A DNA stretch of 64,000 nt, from contig CALZEQ010000001.1 in the NCBI GenBank assembly GCA_945641355.1, positions 62,001-126,000 of the forward strand, written 5' to 3'. Position 1 is the first letter of the stretch. The number at the start of each line of letters is the position of its first letter. Positions 7,675 through 17,431 of this stretch are shown here, in pieces. This stretch comes from an uncultured Mediterranea sp. GTDB taxonomy: Bacteria; Bacteroidota; Bacteroidia; Bacteroidales; Bacteroidaceae. Made by a program: the position numbers and the translations under genes. The notes beneath the pieces were generated by a model. It searched no databases, had not been told where the DNA came from, and saw only the letters and a program-made list of their open reading frames with translations.

Positions 7675-9273
7675 TTATTTTTTGCATTTGACGGCGGCCT
7701 CTTCGATGGGCAATCCAGCTTTGTAGTTCTCGATGTATGCGTTGAAACCGGCTACATCTTCGGCTGTCGGAGCGATTTCAATACCGGCATCACCGGCAAA
7801 TACGTTCTCTTCGAGGAAGTCTGCCAGATTGAGCCCCTTTGTGTTGTTCACTAAGTAGGCTGCAAGTAGGGCAATACCCCATGCGCCACCTTCACCGGCA
7901 GTCTCCATGACTGAAATCGGTGAGTTGATGGCTGCTGCCAATACGCGCTGGCCGACACCTTTGGTCTTGAACAGACCGCCATGGCCTGTAATACGGTCCA
8001 CCTTGATTTTTTCTTCCTTGAACAGGATATCGTTGCCGATTTTGAGTACACCAACCGAGGCATACAGGTGCGCACGCATGAAGTTAGCCAGATTGAACTT
8101 GTCGTTGGCTGAACGGACAAACATGGGGCGCCCTTCTGCCAGACCGGTGACAGGCTCACCCGAGATGTAGTTGTATGAGATAAGGCCTCCGCAGTCGGCA
8201 TCACCTGTAAGGGCGTTGTTGTAGAGCTTGCCGAATACCTCGTTCATGTCAACGGGAACCCCTAACAGCTCTTGATACTCCTTGAAGAGGTTAACCCAGG
8301 CATTGAGGTCGGATGTACAGTTGTTGCAATGTACCATGGCTACTAGGCTACCATCGGGGGTAGTCACCATATCAATCATTTCATATGGTTTGGAGAGGTC
8401 CTTCTCCAATACAATCATAGAGAAAGAGGAAGTTCCGGCCGATACGTTGCCCGTACGCTGCTTGACGGCATTGGTGGCAACCATACCCGTTCCAGCATCT
8501 CCTTCAGGAGGACAAACGGGAACACCGGCTTTCAGATGGCCCGATACGTCGAGGCGTCTGGCACCTTCTTCGGTCAGTGTGCCGGCGTTTTCACCGGCCG
8601 AAAGCACTTTGGGCAGAATGTCTTCCAGTGTCCAGCTGAATCCGTTGGGAGCAACCAACTGATTGAACTTGGCCACCATTTCTGCCGAATAGTTCTTGGT
8701 AGCGGGGTCAATAGGAAGCATACCGGAGGCATCGCCGATGCCTAACACTCGCTCACCGGTCATCTGCCAGTGGATATATCCGGCCAACGTGGTAAGGAAG
8801 TCGATATCTTTCACATGTTCTTCTTTGTTCAGAATGGTCTGATAAAGGTGCGAAATGCTCCATCGCAATGGAATGTTGTAAACGAAAAGCTCGGATAGAG
8901 CGGCGGCTGCCTCTCCCGTATTGGTGTTTCTCCATGTACGGAAAGGTACCAGGATTTCCTGCTCTTTGTTGAAGGCCATGTAACCGTGCATCATGGCACT
9001 GATGCCGATGGCGGCCAATGTCTCTATCTCGGTATCATACTCCTTCTTTACGTTGGCTCGAAGGTCTGCATAACAATCCTGCAGACCGTTCCATATGGCT
9101 TCCAGACTATAAGTCCACAGTCCGTCTACCAATTGGTTTTCCCATGTATGACTGCCTTGTGCGATAGGTTTGTTCTCTTGGTCAATCAATACCGCTTTGA
9201 TGCGGGTAGAACCGAACTCGATACCCAGAATGGCTTTACCTGCCTCTATGGTTGATTTTGCATCTATATTCAT
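7675..9273 (-). CDS. araB: ribulokinase (FGGY family)
   Basis: 532 aa from [15 protein letters not shown]. Residues about 12-25 ([14 protein letters not shown]) are the N-terminal phosphate/ATP loop of FGGY kinases; [14 protein letters not shown] (about 280) and [19 protein letters not shown] near 445 are the second nucleotide-binding region. It phosphorylates L-ribulose to L-ribulose-5-P. Context (araA 128 bp upstream, araD beyond it, GH51 downstream) settles the substrate over xylulose or glycerol. The listed upstream Met at 9312 adds 13 residues that are not family-like; ATG at 9273 is preferred. The protein belongs to the Bacteroides-type AraB rather than the E. coli type. Confidence 0.92.
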   Translation of the reverse strand: MNIDAKSTIEAGKAILGIEFGSTRIKAVLIDQENKPIAQGSHTWENQLVDGLWTYSLEAIWNGLQDCYADLRANVKKEYDTEIETLAAIGISAMMHGYMAFNKEQEILVPFRTWRNTNTGEAAAALSELFVYNIPLRWSISHLYQTILNKEEHVKDIDFLTTLAGYIHWQMTGERVLGIGDASGMLPIDPATKNYSAEMVAKFNQLVAPNGFSWTLEDILPKVLSAGENAGTLTEEGARRLDVSGHLKAGVPVCPPEGDAGTGMVATNAVKQRTGNVSAGTSSFSMIVLEKDLSKPYEMIDMVTTPDGSLVAMVHCNNCTSDLNAWVNLFKEYQELLGVPVDMNEVFGKLYNNALTGDADCGGLISYNYISGEPVTGLAEGRPMFVRSANDKFNLANFMRAHLYASVGVLKIGNDILFKEEKIKVDRITGHGGLFKTKGVGQRVLAAAINSPISVMETAGEGGAWGIALLAAYLVNNTKGLNLADFLEENVFAGDAGIEIAPTAEDVAGFNAYIENYKAGLPIEEAAVKCKK

Positions 9274-9345
9274 AATGAAGCAATTTTGAAGAAACCGAAT
9301 GCCGGACAGCAAGCGGCTTCAAGGATGTGATAATAGAATAACTGA

Positions 9346-9393
9346 AGGGGTGTGCCGAAACAGGTTGGTTTTATCCTGTTCAGACACACCCCT
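9346..9393 (-). terminator. hairpin between araA and araB
   Basis: AGGGGTGTG / CACACCCCT (9346-9354, 9385-9393) with an inner AACAGG / CCTGTT stem (9359-9364, 9375-9380). It starts 9 bp after araA ends. No T-run follows, so partial termination or mRNA stabilisation at this operon junction is more likely than full termination. Confidence 0.5.
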
Positions 9394-9401
9394 CAATAGG
9401 T

Positions 9402-10931
9402 TTAGCAGAGTGCCTTATTCAACATGTAATATACTTCGTTGTTGCGCAACTCTTTTTTGAATTCGCTGATAGTGGTCTCCTTGTTGATGTGAACCATCTC
9501 TATACCGGCAATCTCAGCATAGTCTTCCCAATACTCTGCGGTGAGGTCGTATGAGAAGCAGGAGTGGTGTGTACCACCGGCCAGAATCCAAGCACCTGCA
9601 CCCACTTCAAAGTCGGGCATCGGAATCCACAGTGCAGAAGCCACCGGCAATTTAGGCAGCGGTTTCGGCTCGATGCACTCTACGTCGTTTACAATCAGAC
9701 GGAAGCGGTTGCCCAAGTCTACTACGGTAGCTGTGCAGCCCTTGCCGACCTTGCTGGTGAATACCAGACGTGCCGTTTGGCTCTTGCGAATACCGATTCC
9801 CAAGAAATGTACTTCCAAGCGAGGCTTCTGCGCAGCGATAAGCGGACAAACTTCCAGCATGTGAGCCTGCAGGATGGAGCTTTGTGCACCGTTGAAGTTC
9901 AGCGTATAGTCTTCAAGGAATGAGCAACCGGTAGGAAGTCCTTGGTTCATCACCCATACGGTACGATACAGGGCGGCCGATTTCCAGTCACCTTCGGCAC
10001 CGAAGCCATAGCCTTCTGCCATCAGACGTTGTGAGGCCAGACCGGGGATTTGGTCAAAGTAGCTGCCGTCTGTCTGTCCCAAGTCATCAAAGTTGGTTGT
10101 GAAGCCTTTGGCTCCCTTATCCTTCAGGATAGCGCGCAGTGCCAATTCGGCCTTGGCTGCGTTCCATACCTTCTGGTATGCTTCTGTGGTGGTATCTTCT
10201 AGTACTGCATCATGGTCGTATTCGTTGAAGTACACCTTTACCAAGGCGTCTACTTCTTCGTCTGTTACCTGCTTGTGATAGTCCATCAGGATGCTCACGG
10301 GGCAGTAGTCAACATGATAGCCCATGCGCTGTTCAGCCTCCACCTTGTCACCGTCGGTTACGGCTACGTTGTTCATCTGGTCGCCAAAGCGGAGAATCAG
10401 CATATCCTGTGCATCAGCCCAGCCTGCGCAGACACGCATCCAAACGGCAATCTTACGTTGAGTCTCTTCGTCTTTCCAATAGCCTACAACCACTTTGCGA
10501 CGGATGCGCATACGTGTACAGATGTGGCCGAATTCGCGGTCACCATGTGCTGACTGGTTCAGGTTCATGAAGTCCATATCCATGGTGTCCCAAGGAATCT
10601 CCTTGTTGTATTGTGTGTGCAGGTGCAGCAACGGCTTCTTCAGTTGTTGCAGACCGTGAATCCACATCTTGGCGGGCGAGAAGGTATGCATCCATGTGAT
10701 GACACCGATACATTTCTCATCGTTGTTGGCGGCTTTGAATATGCTCTCAACCTCTTTGGAAGAGTTTGCCGTACCTTTATATACAACCTTCACGGGCAGA
10801 TTGCCGGAAGCGTTCAGACCATTGACCATTTCGTTGGAGTGTGCATCAACTGCAACAACTGCGTCACCACCGTACAGAAGTTGTGCTCCTGTTACGAACC
10901 AAACTTCGTATTGATTAAATAAGTTACTCAT
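9402..10931 (-). CDS. araA: L-arabinose isomerase
   Basis: 509 aa, MSNLFNQYEVWFVTGAQLLY. Family motifs: VWFVTGAQLLYG at the N terminus, WMHTFSPAKMWIHGL (about 79-93), LLHLHTQYNKEIPW (about 100), and GFGAEGDWKSAAL (about 312) containing a metal-binding glutamate. HHSCFS (about 459) supplies a further metal ligand. It converts L-arabinose to L-ribulose with Mn2+ in the cytoplasm. It is located 39 bp after araD and upstream of araB on the same strand. Confidence 0.97.
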   Translation of the reverse strand: MSNLFNQYEVWFVTGAQLLYGGDAVVAVDAHSNEMVNGLNASGNLPVKVVYKGTANSSKEVESIFKAANNDEKCIGVITWMHTFSPAKMWIHGLQQLKKPLLHLHTQYNKEIPWDTMDMDFMNLNQSAHGDREFGHICTRMRIRRKVVVGYWKDEETQRKIAVWMRVCAGWADAQDMLILRFGDQMNNVAVTDGDKVEAEQRMGYHVDYCPVSILMDYHKQVTDEEVDALVKVYFNEYDHDAVLEDTTTEAYQKVWNAAKAELALRAILKDKGAKGFTTNFDDLGQTDGSYFDQIPGLASQRLMAEGYGFGAEGDWKSAALYRTVWVMNQGLPTGCSFLEDYTLNFNGAQSSILQAHMLEVCPLIAAQKPRLEVHFLGIGIRKSQTARLVFTSKVGKGCTATVVDLGNRFRLIVNDVECIEPKPLPKLPVASALWIPMPDFEVGAGAWILAGGTHHSCFSYDLTAEYWEDYAEIAGIEMVHINKETTISEFKKELRNNEVYYMLNKALC

Positions 10932-10970
10932 AATCGTATTGTTTTAAAGTTAGTGAATCTTGTTTGATAA

Positions 10971-11666
10971 TTATTTCTTCTTTTGTCCGTAATACGCATT
11001 GGGACCATGCTTGCGGTTATAGTGCTTCTCGATGAGCAACGGATTCATGGTGGTGTCGGGATTCACCATGAACGAAATGAATGCCATCTTGGCACATTGT
11101 TCCATCACCTTGGCGTTGTAAACGGCATTGGCCGGACTGGTTCCCCAGCTGAACGGACCATGGTTCTTGACCAGTACTCCGGGGGTGTGGTCGGGGTTGA
11201 TGCCTTCAAAACGTTTGACGATGACATTGCCTGTCTCCAGTTCGTATTGTCCTTCAACCTCTTCCTTCGTCATGTCAGCCGTACAGGGAATCTCTTTATA
11301 GAAATAGTCGGCATGAGTCGTTCCGATGTTGGGAATGTCCTTACCTGCTTGTGCCCATGCAGTGGCATAGGTGGAGTGGGTGTGTACCACTCCTTGGATA
11401 TTAGGAAATGCGCGATAAAGAACCAGATGGGTAGGAGTATCTGACGAAGGATTCAAGTCGCCTTCTACCACTTTGCCAGTTTCGAGGCTTACCACTACCA
11501 TGTCAGAGGCTTTCATGTCATCGTAGCTGACACCGCTCGGCTTGATTACTACCAGACCTTTCTCACGGTCGATGCCTGATACGTTGCCCCAAGTAAAGAT
11601 GACCAGACCTTGCTTTACCAAATCAAGGTTGGCGCGAAATACTTTTTCTTTGAGTTCTTCTAACAT
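10971..11666 (-). CDS. araD: L-ribulose-5-phosphate 4-epimerase
   Basis: 231 aa from [15 protein letters not shown]; the ORF extends 34 codons upstream into araR, but ATG at 11666 gives the family-length protein and a 16-bp gap after araR. Class II aldolase/epimerase motifs: [11 protein letters not shown] (about 24), [10 protein letters not shown] (about 43), zinc ligands in [13 protein letters not shown] (about 93-105), and [11 protein letters not shown] (about 167-177) with a further His. Converts L-ribulose-5-P to D-xylulose-5-P, the exit point into the pentose phosphate pathway. Cytoplasmic, Zn2+-dependent. Confidence 0.95.
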   Translation of the reverse strand: MLEELKEKVFRANLDLVKQGLVIFTWGNVSGIDREKGLVVIKPSGVSYDDMKASDMVVVSLETGKVVEGDLNPSSDTPTHLVLYRAFPNIQGVVHTHSTYATAWAQAGKDIPNIGTTHADYFYKEIPCTADMTKEEVEGQYELETGNVIVKRFEGINPDHTPGVLVKNHGPFSWGTSPANAVYNAKVMEQCAKMAFISFMVNPDTTMNPLLIEKHYNRKHGPNAYYGQKKK

Positions 11667-11682
11667 ATTCTGTCTATTCGTT

Positions 11683-12360
11683 TTAAATTTTAAAGTTGGG
11701 TGCTTTGCGGTATGCTTTCTCGTTGAAACGGTAGAGAGCAGCTCCTCGCTTCGACCCGGTTTTATCAATTTTATCCGTCTTTTCTATATAAGCCATATCC
11801 AGAATGCGCTTACGGAAATTCCGTTTGTCCATGGGCTCTCCGTATATGGCTTCATACAGGCTCTGCAATTGCGAGAGTGTGAACAGCTCAGGCAGGAGGC
11901 TGAATCCTATCGGTTCGTAGGATGCCTTTTGCTGCATCAGCTTGCGTGCCAGTTCGACCATCTGCGGATGGTCAAATATCAAATCGGGCAGCTGGTTGAT
12001 GTTTATCCAATAGGCATTGTGCTTTTGAACCAGTGTACGATCATAGTTGTTGATGTTTATCAATGCATAATAGGCAACCGAGATTACCCGTTCACCCGGG
12101 TCGCGGTCTATCTCACCGAATGCACCTACTTGTTCCATATACACTTTGTCCAGCCCTGTCAGTTCAGTCAGCACCCGTTTGGCTGCGTCGTCAACGCTTT
12201 CTCCTTCTTGTACAAATCCGCCCATTAAAGACCATTCACCCATTGCTGGCTCAAAATTGCGTTTCAAGAGCAGGAGGCTGATTTCTCCAGCATTGAAACC
12301 AAAGATGATGCAGTCTATGGCAACATAGAATTTAGGGTTTGAACGATAGTAATTGCTCAT
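11683..12360 (-). CDS. araR: AraR, Nudix-family transcriptional regulator of arabinose use
   Basis: 225 aa: an N-terminal Nudix domain (about 10-150) and a C-terminal winged-helix region (about 155-225, [20 protein letters not shown] then [10 protein letters not shown]). The Nudix box [20 protein letters not shown] is degenerate: the REUxEE core reads RVLTEL, so two catalytic glutamates are replaced by Val and Leu, as expected for a ligand sensor rather than a hydrolase. Nudix-type AraR regulators controlling L-arabinose genes are established in Bacteroides. It sits between the symporter and araD genes it would control; a candidate operator lies at 15331-15351. Confidence 0.88.
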   Translation of the reverse strand: MSNYYRSNPKFYVAIDCIIFGFNAGEISLLLLKRNFEPAMGEWSLMGGFVQEGESVDDAAKRVLTELTGLDKVYMEQVGAFGEIDRDPGERVISVAYYALININNYDRTLVQKHNAYWININQLPDLIFDHPQMVELARKLMQQKASYEPIGFSLLPELFTLSQLQSLYEAIYGEPMDKRNFRKRILDMAYIEKTDKIDKTGSKRGAALYRFNEKAYRKAPNFKI

Positions 12361-12436
12361 AAATAATAGCTTTAGTGGACATGCAAGTAAGCGGAATGTT
12401 TCCAGAAGTCCGCCTACTTGCTACATGTTCATCAAA

Positions 12437-14122
12437 TTACCAGAAGTACCAGTAGAAAGCTGCGGTGATGCCCAGAATGATGATGCTGTTGATGACATCC
12501 CACTTCGTCCAGCTGGCACGGGTTGCTGCCCGTTGCTCGGGAGTAGATGTGCCGAATACCAGTCCTTGGATCTTCTGCTGGCTGGGAGCTTCGGTACAGA
12601 GGCTGACTGCAATGACGATGATGATGCAGATGAGCAACATCCAGCCGCAGAAGAAGAGCCAGTTCAGGTCGTAGAATACATACTTGAACAAGGAGTCAGC
12701 GGCATCCGTCACGTTACTATAATATACTTTGGCGCCCAAACGGGTCAGACCGATAATCATACCTGAAATCAAGCCCCACATACCTCCTTGGGCGGAAGTA
12801 CGTTTCCAGCAGATACCCAGCAGGAAGGCAGAGGCAATACCCGGTGCCAAAACGGACTGTACATCTTGCAGGTAGTTGTAGAGGACATCACCTACACTAC
12901 GCATGATAGGAATCCAGAGAATACCTAAGATTACGATGACAACGGTGGCAATCTGACCGATGGTCACCAGCTTCTTCTCAGGGGTGTCGGGTTTGAAGCG
13001 TTTGTAGAAGTCAATGGTGAACAGCATGGCTGAAGAGTTGAACAGAGAAGCCAATGAACTCATCAGGGCTGCCAAGATACCGCAAACAACCAATCCCTTC
13101 ACACCGGCCGGCAACAGCTTGGCTACCAATGTGGGGAATGCGGCATCGGGAGTGGACAATACAAATACTTCACCGTTAACGACGATACCTTTCTGATTCA
13201 TGGCAAAAGCAATCATGCCGGGAATCAGGAAGAGGAATACGGGCAACAGTTTCAGGTATGCACCGAAGATGGTACCGCGGCGTGCCTCTTTCTCATCCTT
13301 TCCGGAGAGTACACGCTGTACGATAAACTGGTCAGTACACCAATACCAGAAACCGATGATGGAAGAGCCCAGCAATGCGCCCAACCAAGGATAATTGGGG
13401 TCGTTGTTGCTACGGATCAGGTTAGTCATGGTGTCACCATATTCATTGACAGTCACTCCGCTACAGATGGCCATCATCTGATCCCATCCGCCCAATGCCT
13501 TGAAACCGAGAACCAGAATGATTAAAGAACCCAGCAACAGAATCGGAGTCTGAAGTACAGAGGTATAAAGTACCGACTTCATACCGCCGAAGATAGTGTA
13601 GAGGGCCGTCAGCAATACCAAGCCGATGGCAGCAATCCAGAAGAAATCAATGCCCCACAGCTCTTTGATGCCAAATACCTGTTGGAATACCAATCCTCCG
13701 GCATATACTGTCACGGCAACCTTTGTCAATACATAGCTAATCAGCGAGATGACGGACAGGATAGTGCGCGACTGCGGATTGTAACGACGCTCCAGAAATT
13801 CGGGCATCGTGTAGACCATACTGCGTGAATAGAAGGGTACGAACACCCAGCCTAACAACAGAATCATCCAGCCTTGAATCTCCCAGTGAGCCATAGCCAT
13901 ACCGCTGGAAGCACCGGCACCGGCCAATCCGATTAAGTGTTCAGAACCAATATTGGACGCAAAAATAGATGCACCGATTGCAATCCAGGTGGCATCGCGT
14001 CCGCCTAAGAAATAGTCAGCCGAGTCGTTCTGCTTCTGGCGAACAACCCAAACGATAATACCAATCAGAGCGATAAAGAAGACTCCGATAACTAACCAGT
14101 CTAAAGTAGCTAATGCTTGCAT
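12437..14122 (-). CDS. sodium/solute symporter (SSS/SGLT family), probable L-arabinose transporter
   Basis: 561 aa, an integral inner-membrane protein with about 14 hydrophobic segments starting at LDWLVIGVFFIALIGIIVWV. Family features include DYFLGGRDATWIAIGASIFASNIGSEH (about residues 36-62, Na+-site region, given here in part), FLERRYN (about 107) and the SLASLFNSSAMLFT stretch (about 372). It would co-transport a monosaccharide with Na+. It lies between aldose epimerase and araR in the arabinose operon, so L-arabinose is the likely substrate; the sequence alone only supports a sugar of the SGLT class. Confidence 0.9.
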   Translation of the reverse strand: MQALATLDWLVIGVFFIALIGIIVWVVRQKQNDSADYFLGGRDATWIAIGASIFASNIGSEHLIGLAGAGASSGMAMAHWEIQGWMILLLGWVFVPFYSRSMVYTMPEFLERRYNPQSRTILSVISLISYVLTKVAVTVYAGGLVFQQVFGIKELWGIDFFWIAAIGLVLLTALYTIFGGMKSVLYTSVLQTPILLLGSLIILVLGFKALGGWDQMMAICSGVTVNEYGDTMTNLIRSNNDPNYPWLGALLGSSIIGFWYWCTDQFIVQRVLSGKDEKEARRGTIFGAYLKLLPVFLFLIPGMIAFAMNQKGIVVNGEVFVLSTPDAAFPTLVAKLLPAGVKGLVVCGILAALMSSLASLFNSSAMLFTIDFYKRFKPDTPEKKLVTIGQIATVVIVILGILWIPIMRSVGDVLYNYLQDVQSVLAPGIASAFLLGICWKRTSAQGGMWGLISGMIIGLTRLGAKVYYSNVTDAADSLFKYVFYDLNWLFFCGWMLLICIIIVIAVSLCTEAPSQQKIQGLVFGTSTPEQRAATRASWTKWDVINSIIILGITAAFYWYFW

Positions 14123-14147
14123 TATATTTAAGATTAAAAAGTGAGTA

Positions 14148-15287
14148 TTATTTCTCTACGCCGAACTTGAAGATGCAACGGCTGTGATATGTCTGACCCG
14201 GCTCCAGAATGACAGAAGGCCATTGGGGCTTGTTGGGGCTGTCGGGATAATGTTGTGTTTCCAGACAAACGGATGCACGCTGTTGGTAAACAATACCTTT
14301 CTTGCCGGTGACAGTACCATCCAAGAAGTTGCCTGTATAAACTTGTATGCCCGGTTCGTCCGTATAGACCTCCAATGTGATGCCGGTGACAGGGCTGGTC
14401 ATCTTGGCTGCTACCTGGCTCAGGTCACCTTTGGTGTTCAATACCCAGTTGTGGTCAAATCCATTTCCGAATTTTACCTGTTCGTTCTCAAAGGCGGTTA
14501 CGTCAGGTGCAATGGCTTTGGGAGTGGTGAAATCAAACGGCGTACCTGCTACAGCCAGCATTTCACCTGTAGTCATATAGGTGTTGTCTACCGGCGTAAT
14601 GCTGTCGGATGCGATATACAGAATTTGGTTCATTCCCGACTCGCTGGGATTACCGTTCAGGTTGAAATAGGAGTGATTGGTCATGTTGATGACAGTCTTC
14701 TTGTCGGTAGTGGCGTCATAGGCAATGTCAATGGCATTGTCTGAAGTCAATGTATAGGTGACGTTGGCTGTCACATTGCCAGGGAAATTGTTGTCTCCAT
14801 CGGCCGATTTCATGGTCAGCAGCAAAGTGCTGTCATTTTGCAGTGCTGCTTCATATACTTGATATTGCCATCCGGTAGGTCCGCCATGCAGGCAGTGGCC
14901 GAAGTTGTTTTGGGGAAGTTGGATGGTGTCGCCGTCCAGTACGATTTTTCCTTGGGCAATGCGATTGGCATAACGTCCGATAGATGCTCCGAAATCGCTG
15001 GGAATGTTGATGTAATCAGCGATGTTGTCGAAACCCAATACGACATCTTGCTTTTCACCATTCTTGTCGGGTACCATGATGGATACGATACGTCCACCAA
15101 AGTTGGTGATGCATACTTCCATGCCGGCATTGTTTTTCAATGTGTACAGCCCGGTTGTTGCACCATTCACGGTTGTCTCAAAGTTTACAGGATTAAGCCC
15201 TGATTCTGTGAGCTTTGTCTCAGTCTTCTGGTTGCAAGCACTCATTGTAAGTGCGGCAATACCTGCAAGTAAAACTGTTCTTTTCAT
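14148..15287 (-). CDS. aldose 1-epimerase (mutarotase), lipoprotein
   Basis: 379 aa. N terminus MKRTVLLAGIAALTMSAC with a lipobox-like MSAC, so probably a periplasm-facing lipoprotein. Galactose mutarotase fold: FGGRIVSIMVPDKNG (about 64), GRYANRIAQGK (about 103), NNFGHCLHGGPTGWQ (about 127) with the catalytic His, MTNHSYFNLNG (about 202), and FDHNWVLN (about 288). Interconverts alpha and beta anomers, helping supply the form taken up by the adjacent symporter or used by araA. It is the first gene after a 111-bp intergenic stretch that carries a candidate AraR operator. Confidence 0.92.
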   Translation of the reverse strand: MKRTVLLAGIAALTMSACNQKTETKLTESGLNPVNFETTVNGATTGLYTLKNNAGMEVCITNFGGRIVSIMVPDKNGEKQDVVLGFDNIADYINIPSDFGASIGRYANRIAQGKIVLDGDTIQLPQNNFGHCLHGGPTGWQYQVYEAALQNDSTLLLTMKSADGDNNFPGNVTANVTYTLTSDNAIDIAYDATTDKKTVINMTNHSYFNLNGNPSESGMNQILYIASDSITPVDNTYMTTGEMLAVAGTPFDFTTPKAIAPDVTAFENEQVKFGNGFDHNWVLNTKGDLSQVAAKMTSPVTGITLEVYTDEPGIQVYTGNFLDGTVTGKKGIVYQQRASVCLETQHYPDSPNKPQWPSVILEPGQTYHSRCIFKFGVEK

Positions 15288-15330
15288 GGTTCAATTCGTT
15301 TTGTAAATGAGTAAATTGTCTTTTTATGGG

Positions 15331-15351
15331 TGTAAAAGTAACACTTTTGCA
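15331..15351. promoter_or_regulatory. 21-bp palindrome, candidate AraR operator
   Basis: TGTAAAAGT-AAC-ACTTTTGCA: 8 of 9 positions in each arm are complementary around a 3-bp centre. It lies 44 bp upstream of the epimerase start, the first gene of the transporter-araR-araDAB unit. Assignment to AraR rests on position only. Confidence 0.5.
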
Positions 15352-15398
15352 TTATATCTTTGTTATCTATTGATATGTTATGCAACATATATGTCACT

Positions 15399-17327
15399 TT
15401 ATTTTTGCAACTTACCCCAATAGGTTTTCGTTCCGTTCAGTCCTACATAGACAATTGTGTGATGTCTGGGAGATGCTTCCCAGTCTGTTTCGCGTTGTAG
15501 ATAGAGCTTTATGTCATTGGCTGTCAGTATCTGTTGGGCTGCATCGTAACTCCATGTCTTTCCTGCCCAGGTGCCGGCCGTGATTTTTCCGTCCTTGCTT
15601 AGCGTCATGATATCGGATTCTTTTTGCTTTCCATAGCTATAACTCAAATCGATGTGTTCCCAATTGCCGAGGAGTTCCTCTTCTTTGATGGGCAGTTGCG
15701 GTACGTTGCCGTAGCGTTCAGGCATCACGACAGGCCATCCTTCTTCTGTCCATCTGATACTACGAACATGCCCCATCATGATGGCGTTGCTATAGGCGTT
15801 GCCGTCTACATTTTCCGGGAAACGGGCTTGGGATGCATAATACCAATTGTTGTGTCCATCCTCAAAAATTGCACAATGTGAGATGCCTACCCAGCCATAA
15901 CTGTTCTTGAATTTGTAGGGATGTGTCAGTATGGGATACATTTCACCTCCGAATTGTGTCAGGTTGGTACCGTCACTACCTTCATAAGGTCCGGTAATGT
16001 TCTTCGATCGGCAGACACGGGTGTTATAGGGTACGCCCAATGCGTCATAGGCTACAAAAAGGTAGTAATAGCCAGTTTGGGCATTGTAAATGATTTCTGC
16101 TCCTTCCGAACCTTGCCAACGGTTGCCCATCTGTCGGGTGGCTATCAATTGTCCATAGGGGGAGATGGCCGTATCGTTTCCCCAAGGCAGAGGCAACGTC
16201 TCTTGTGGCTTCCCGTCTTCTGGATTCAGACGTAGAGCGGCTATACCACTGTGCCACGAACCATAGATAAGCCAGTGTTCACCTTCTGGGGTGATGATGT
16301 AAGAGGGGTCAATGGCGTTCCATTTGAAATAACATTTTTCCCAATTATCGGGCTTTACATAGAAATCCAGTCCTTTGTCAGAGGCATTGGTGACAACATA
16401 TCCTTTGTCAACCCATCCCTCGTTGTTAGCCGGATTGTCATTTTCCATCAGTCCAATGAATGCCCGTTCACCCCACGAGTTGTTGCCGTCTATCGTACCG
16501 GGCACCACGATGGAATAATACATGCGGTACAGGCCGTTCCGGACTTTGCGTACACAAGGTGCCCAATAGCCAAAGCCGGTATTGTCTGGTTGTTTGTATT
16601 CTCCCAATCCCATCTCTTTGCGCAGTTCGTTCAGTTTGGGAATCACCCAATCCGGGAGTCCTTTCATGGTTCCTCCCAGGTATTCCCAGTTCACCAGGTC
16701 TTTGCTGCGGCGTCCGTGGAAGTGGCCGCCGGCCTCGTGTGCATTGCCATACGAGGCATCGGTTTGGTACATATAGTAATAGCCATCTTCAGCCAGCACG
16801 ACCGTCGGATCGTGTACGTTGGCCAGATTCCATTGTGAGCGTTGGTCCCAGCCGGCCATGTTGGTGTAGTTGTCTGCGTAGGTAGGGGGTGTGTAATTGT
16901 CCAGTTCCGAAGATTCCTGCTTTTCGGCTGTTTGGAAAGTGCTTTCCGTTGAATAGACAGGGGAACCGTTGTTGGGGCTTGCAAAGGCACGCAGGTAGTA
17001 GGTCGTTTGCGGTTGCAAGTCGGTTAGGGTGCCCGACAGTGTGTTGCCGGCATTGTTTATTTCTACCGTTGCATCGTTGATGGTAGGGTTGTGTGACGTT
17101 GAATAACAGAACCCTTTCTTGATAATGGATACTTTCCCTTCGTTTGTCAGAAGAGAGGTTGCCGTAGCTCGGTCTGCTTCAATATCCGAGACTGAGGGTT
17201 GAGAAAGTGCAATCGTAGAACTTTCGGGAGGGGTATCTGGTGTGTCGTTATCACTGCTGCACGCACAGTTTGTCAATGCGATACTGACATTGGCAAACAG
17301 CAGAATCATCCATTGGTAGAGTTTCAT
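15399..17327 (-). CDS. GH43 endo-arabinanase-like lipoprotein with N-terminal FN3-like domain
   Basis: 642 aa. Signal peptide ending at LTNC (lipobox, Cys21). Residues about 40-130 form a small fibronectin-III-like domain (GFCYSTSHNPTINDATV, LQPQTTYYLRAFA). The GH43 five-bladed propeller (about 165-545) has the catalytic Asp in NVHDPTVVLAEDG, the pKa-modulating Asp in WNAIDPSYI and the general-acid Glu in GSEGAEIIY. The C-terminal about 80 residues (LLGNWEHIDLSYSYG to YWGKLQK) match the beta-barrel domain seen after endo-alpha-1,5-arabinanases. It would cut arabinan backbones at the cell surface. It follows the SusCD genes; the adjacent small lipoprotein carries a close copy of the FN3-like domain. 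Confidence 0.88.
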   Translation of the reverse strand: MKLYQWMILLFANVSIALTNCACSSDNDTPDTPPESSTIALSQPSVSDIEADRATATSLLTNEGKVSIIKKGFCYSTSHNPTINDATVEINNAGNTLSGTLTDLQPQTTYYLRAFASPNNGSPVYSTESTFQTAEKQESSELDNYTPPTYADNYTNMAGWDQRSQWNLANVHDPTVVLAEDGYYYMYQTDASYGNAHEAGGHFHGRRSKDLVNWEYLGGTMKGLPDWVIPKLNELRKEMGLGEYKQPDNTGFGYWAPCVRKVRNGLYRMYYSIVVPGTIDGNNSWGERAFIGLMENDNPANNEGWVDKGYVVTNASDKGLDFYVKPDNWEKCYFKWNAIDPSYIITPEGEHWLIYGSWHSGIAALRLNPEDGKPQETLPLPWGNDTAISPYGQLIATRQMGNRWQGSEGAEIIYNAQTGYYYLFVAYDALGVPYNTRVCRSKNITGPYEGSDGTNLTQFGGEMYPILTHPYKFKNSYGWVGISHCAIFEDGHNNWYYASQARFPENVDGNAYSNAIMMGHVRSIRWTEEGWPVVMPERYGNVPQLPIKEEELLGNWEHIDLSYSYGKQKESDIMTLSKDGKITAGTWAGKTWSYDAAQQILTANDIKLYLQRETDWEASPRHHTIVYVGLNGTKTYWGKLQK

Positions 17328-17365
17328 AGTCGTAAAATATAATATGTGTCAGATTGAAAAGAGAT

Positions 17366-17410
17366 GTGCCGCAAGTGATGGACAGTGGTATCATCCATCA
17401 CCTGAGGCAC
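17366..17410 (-). other. intercistronic hairpin before the GH43 gene
   Basis: Outer GTGCC / GGCAC (17366-17370, 17406-17410) and inner GTGATGGA / TCCATCAC (17375-17382, 17394-17401). It sits between the small FN3 lipoprotein and the GH43 gene and may set differential expression between the SusCD part and the enzymes. No T-tract. Confidence 0.5.
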
Positions 17411-17431
17411 GTTCTCTACAATCTAAATGGT

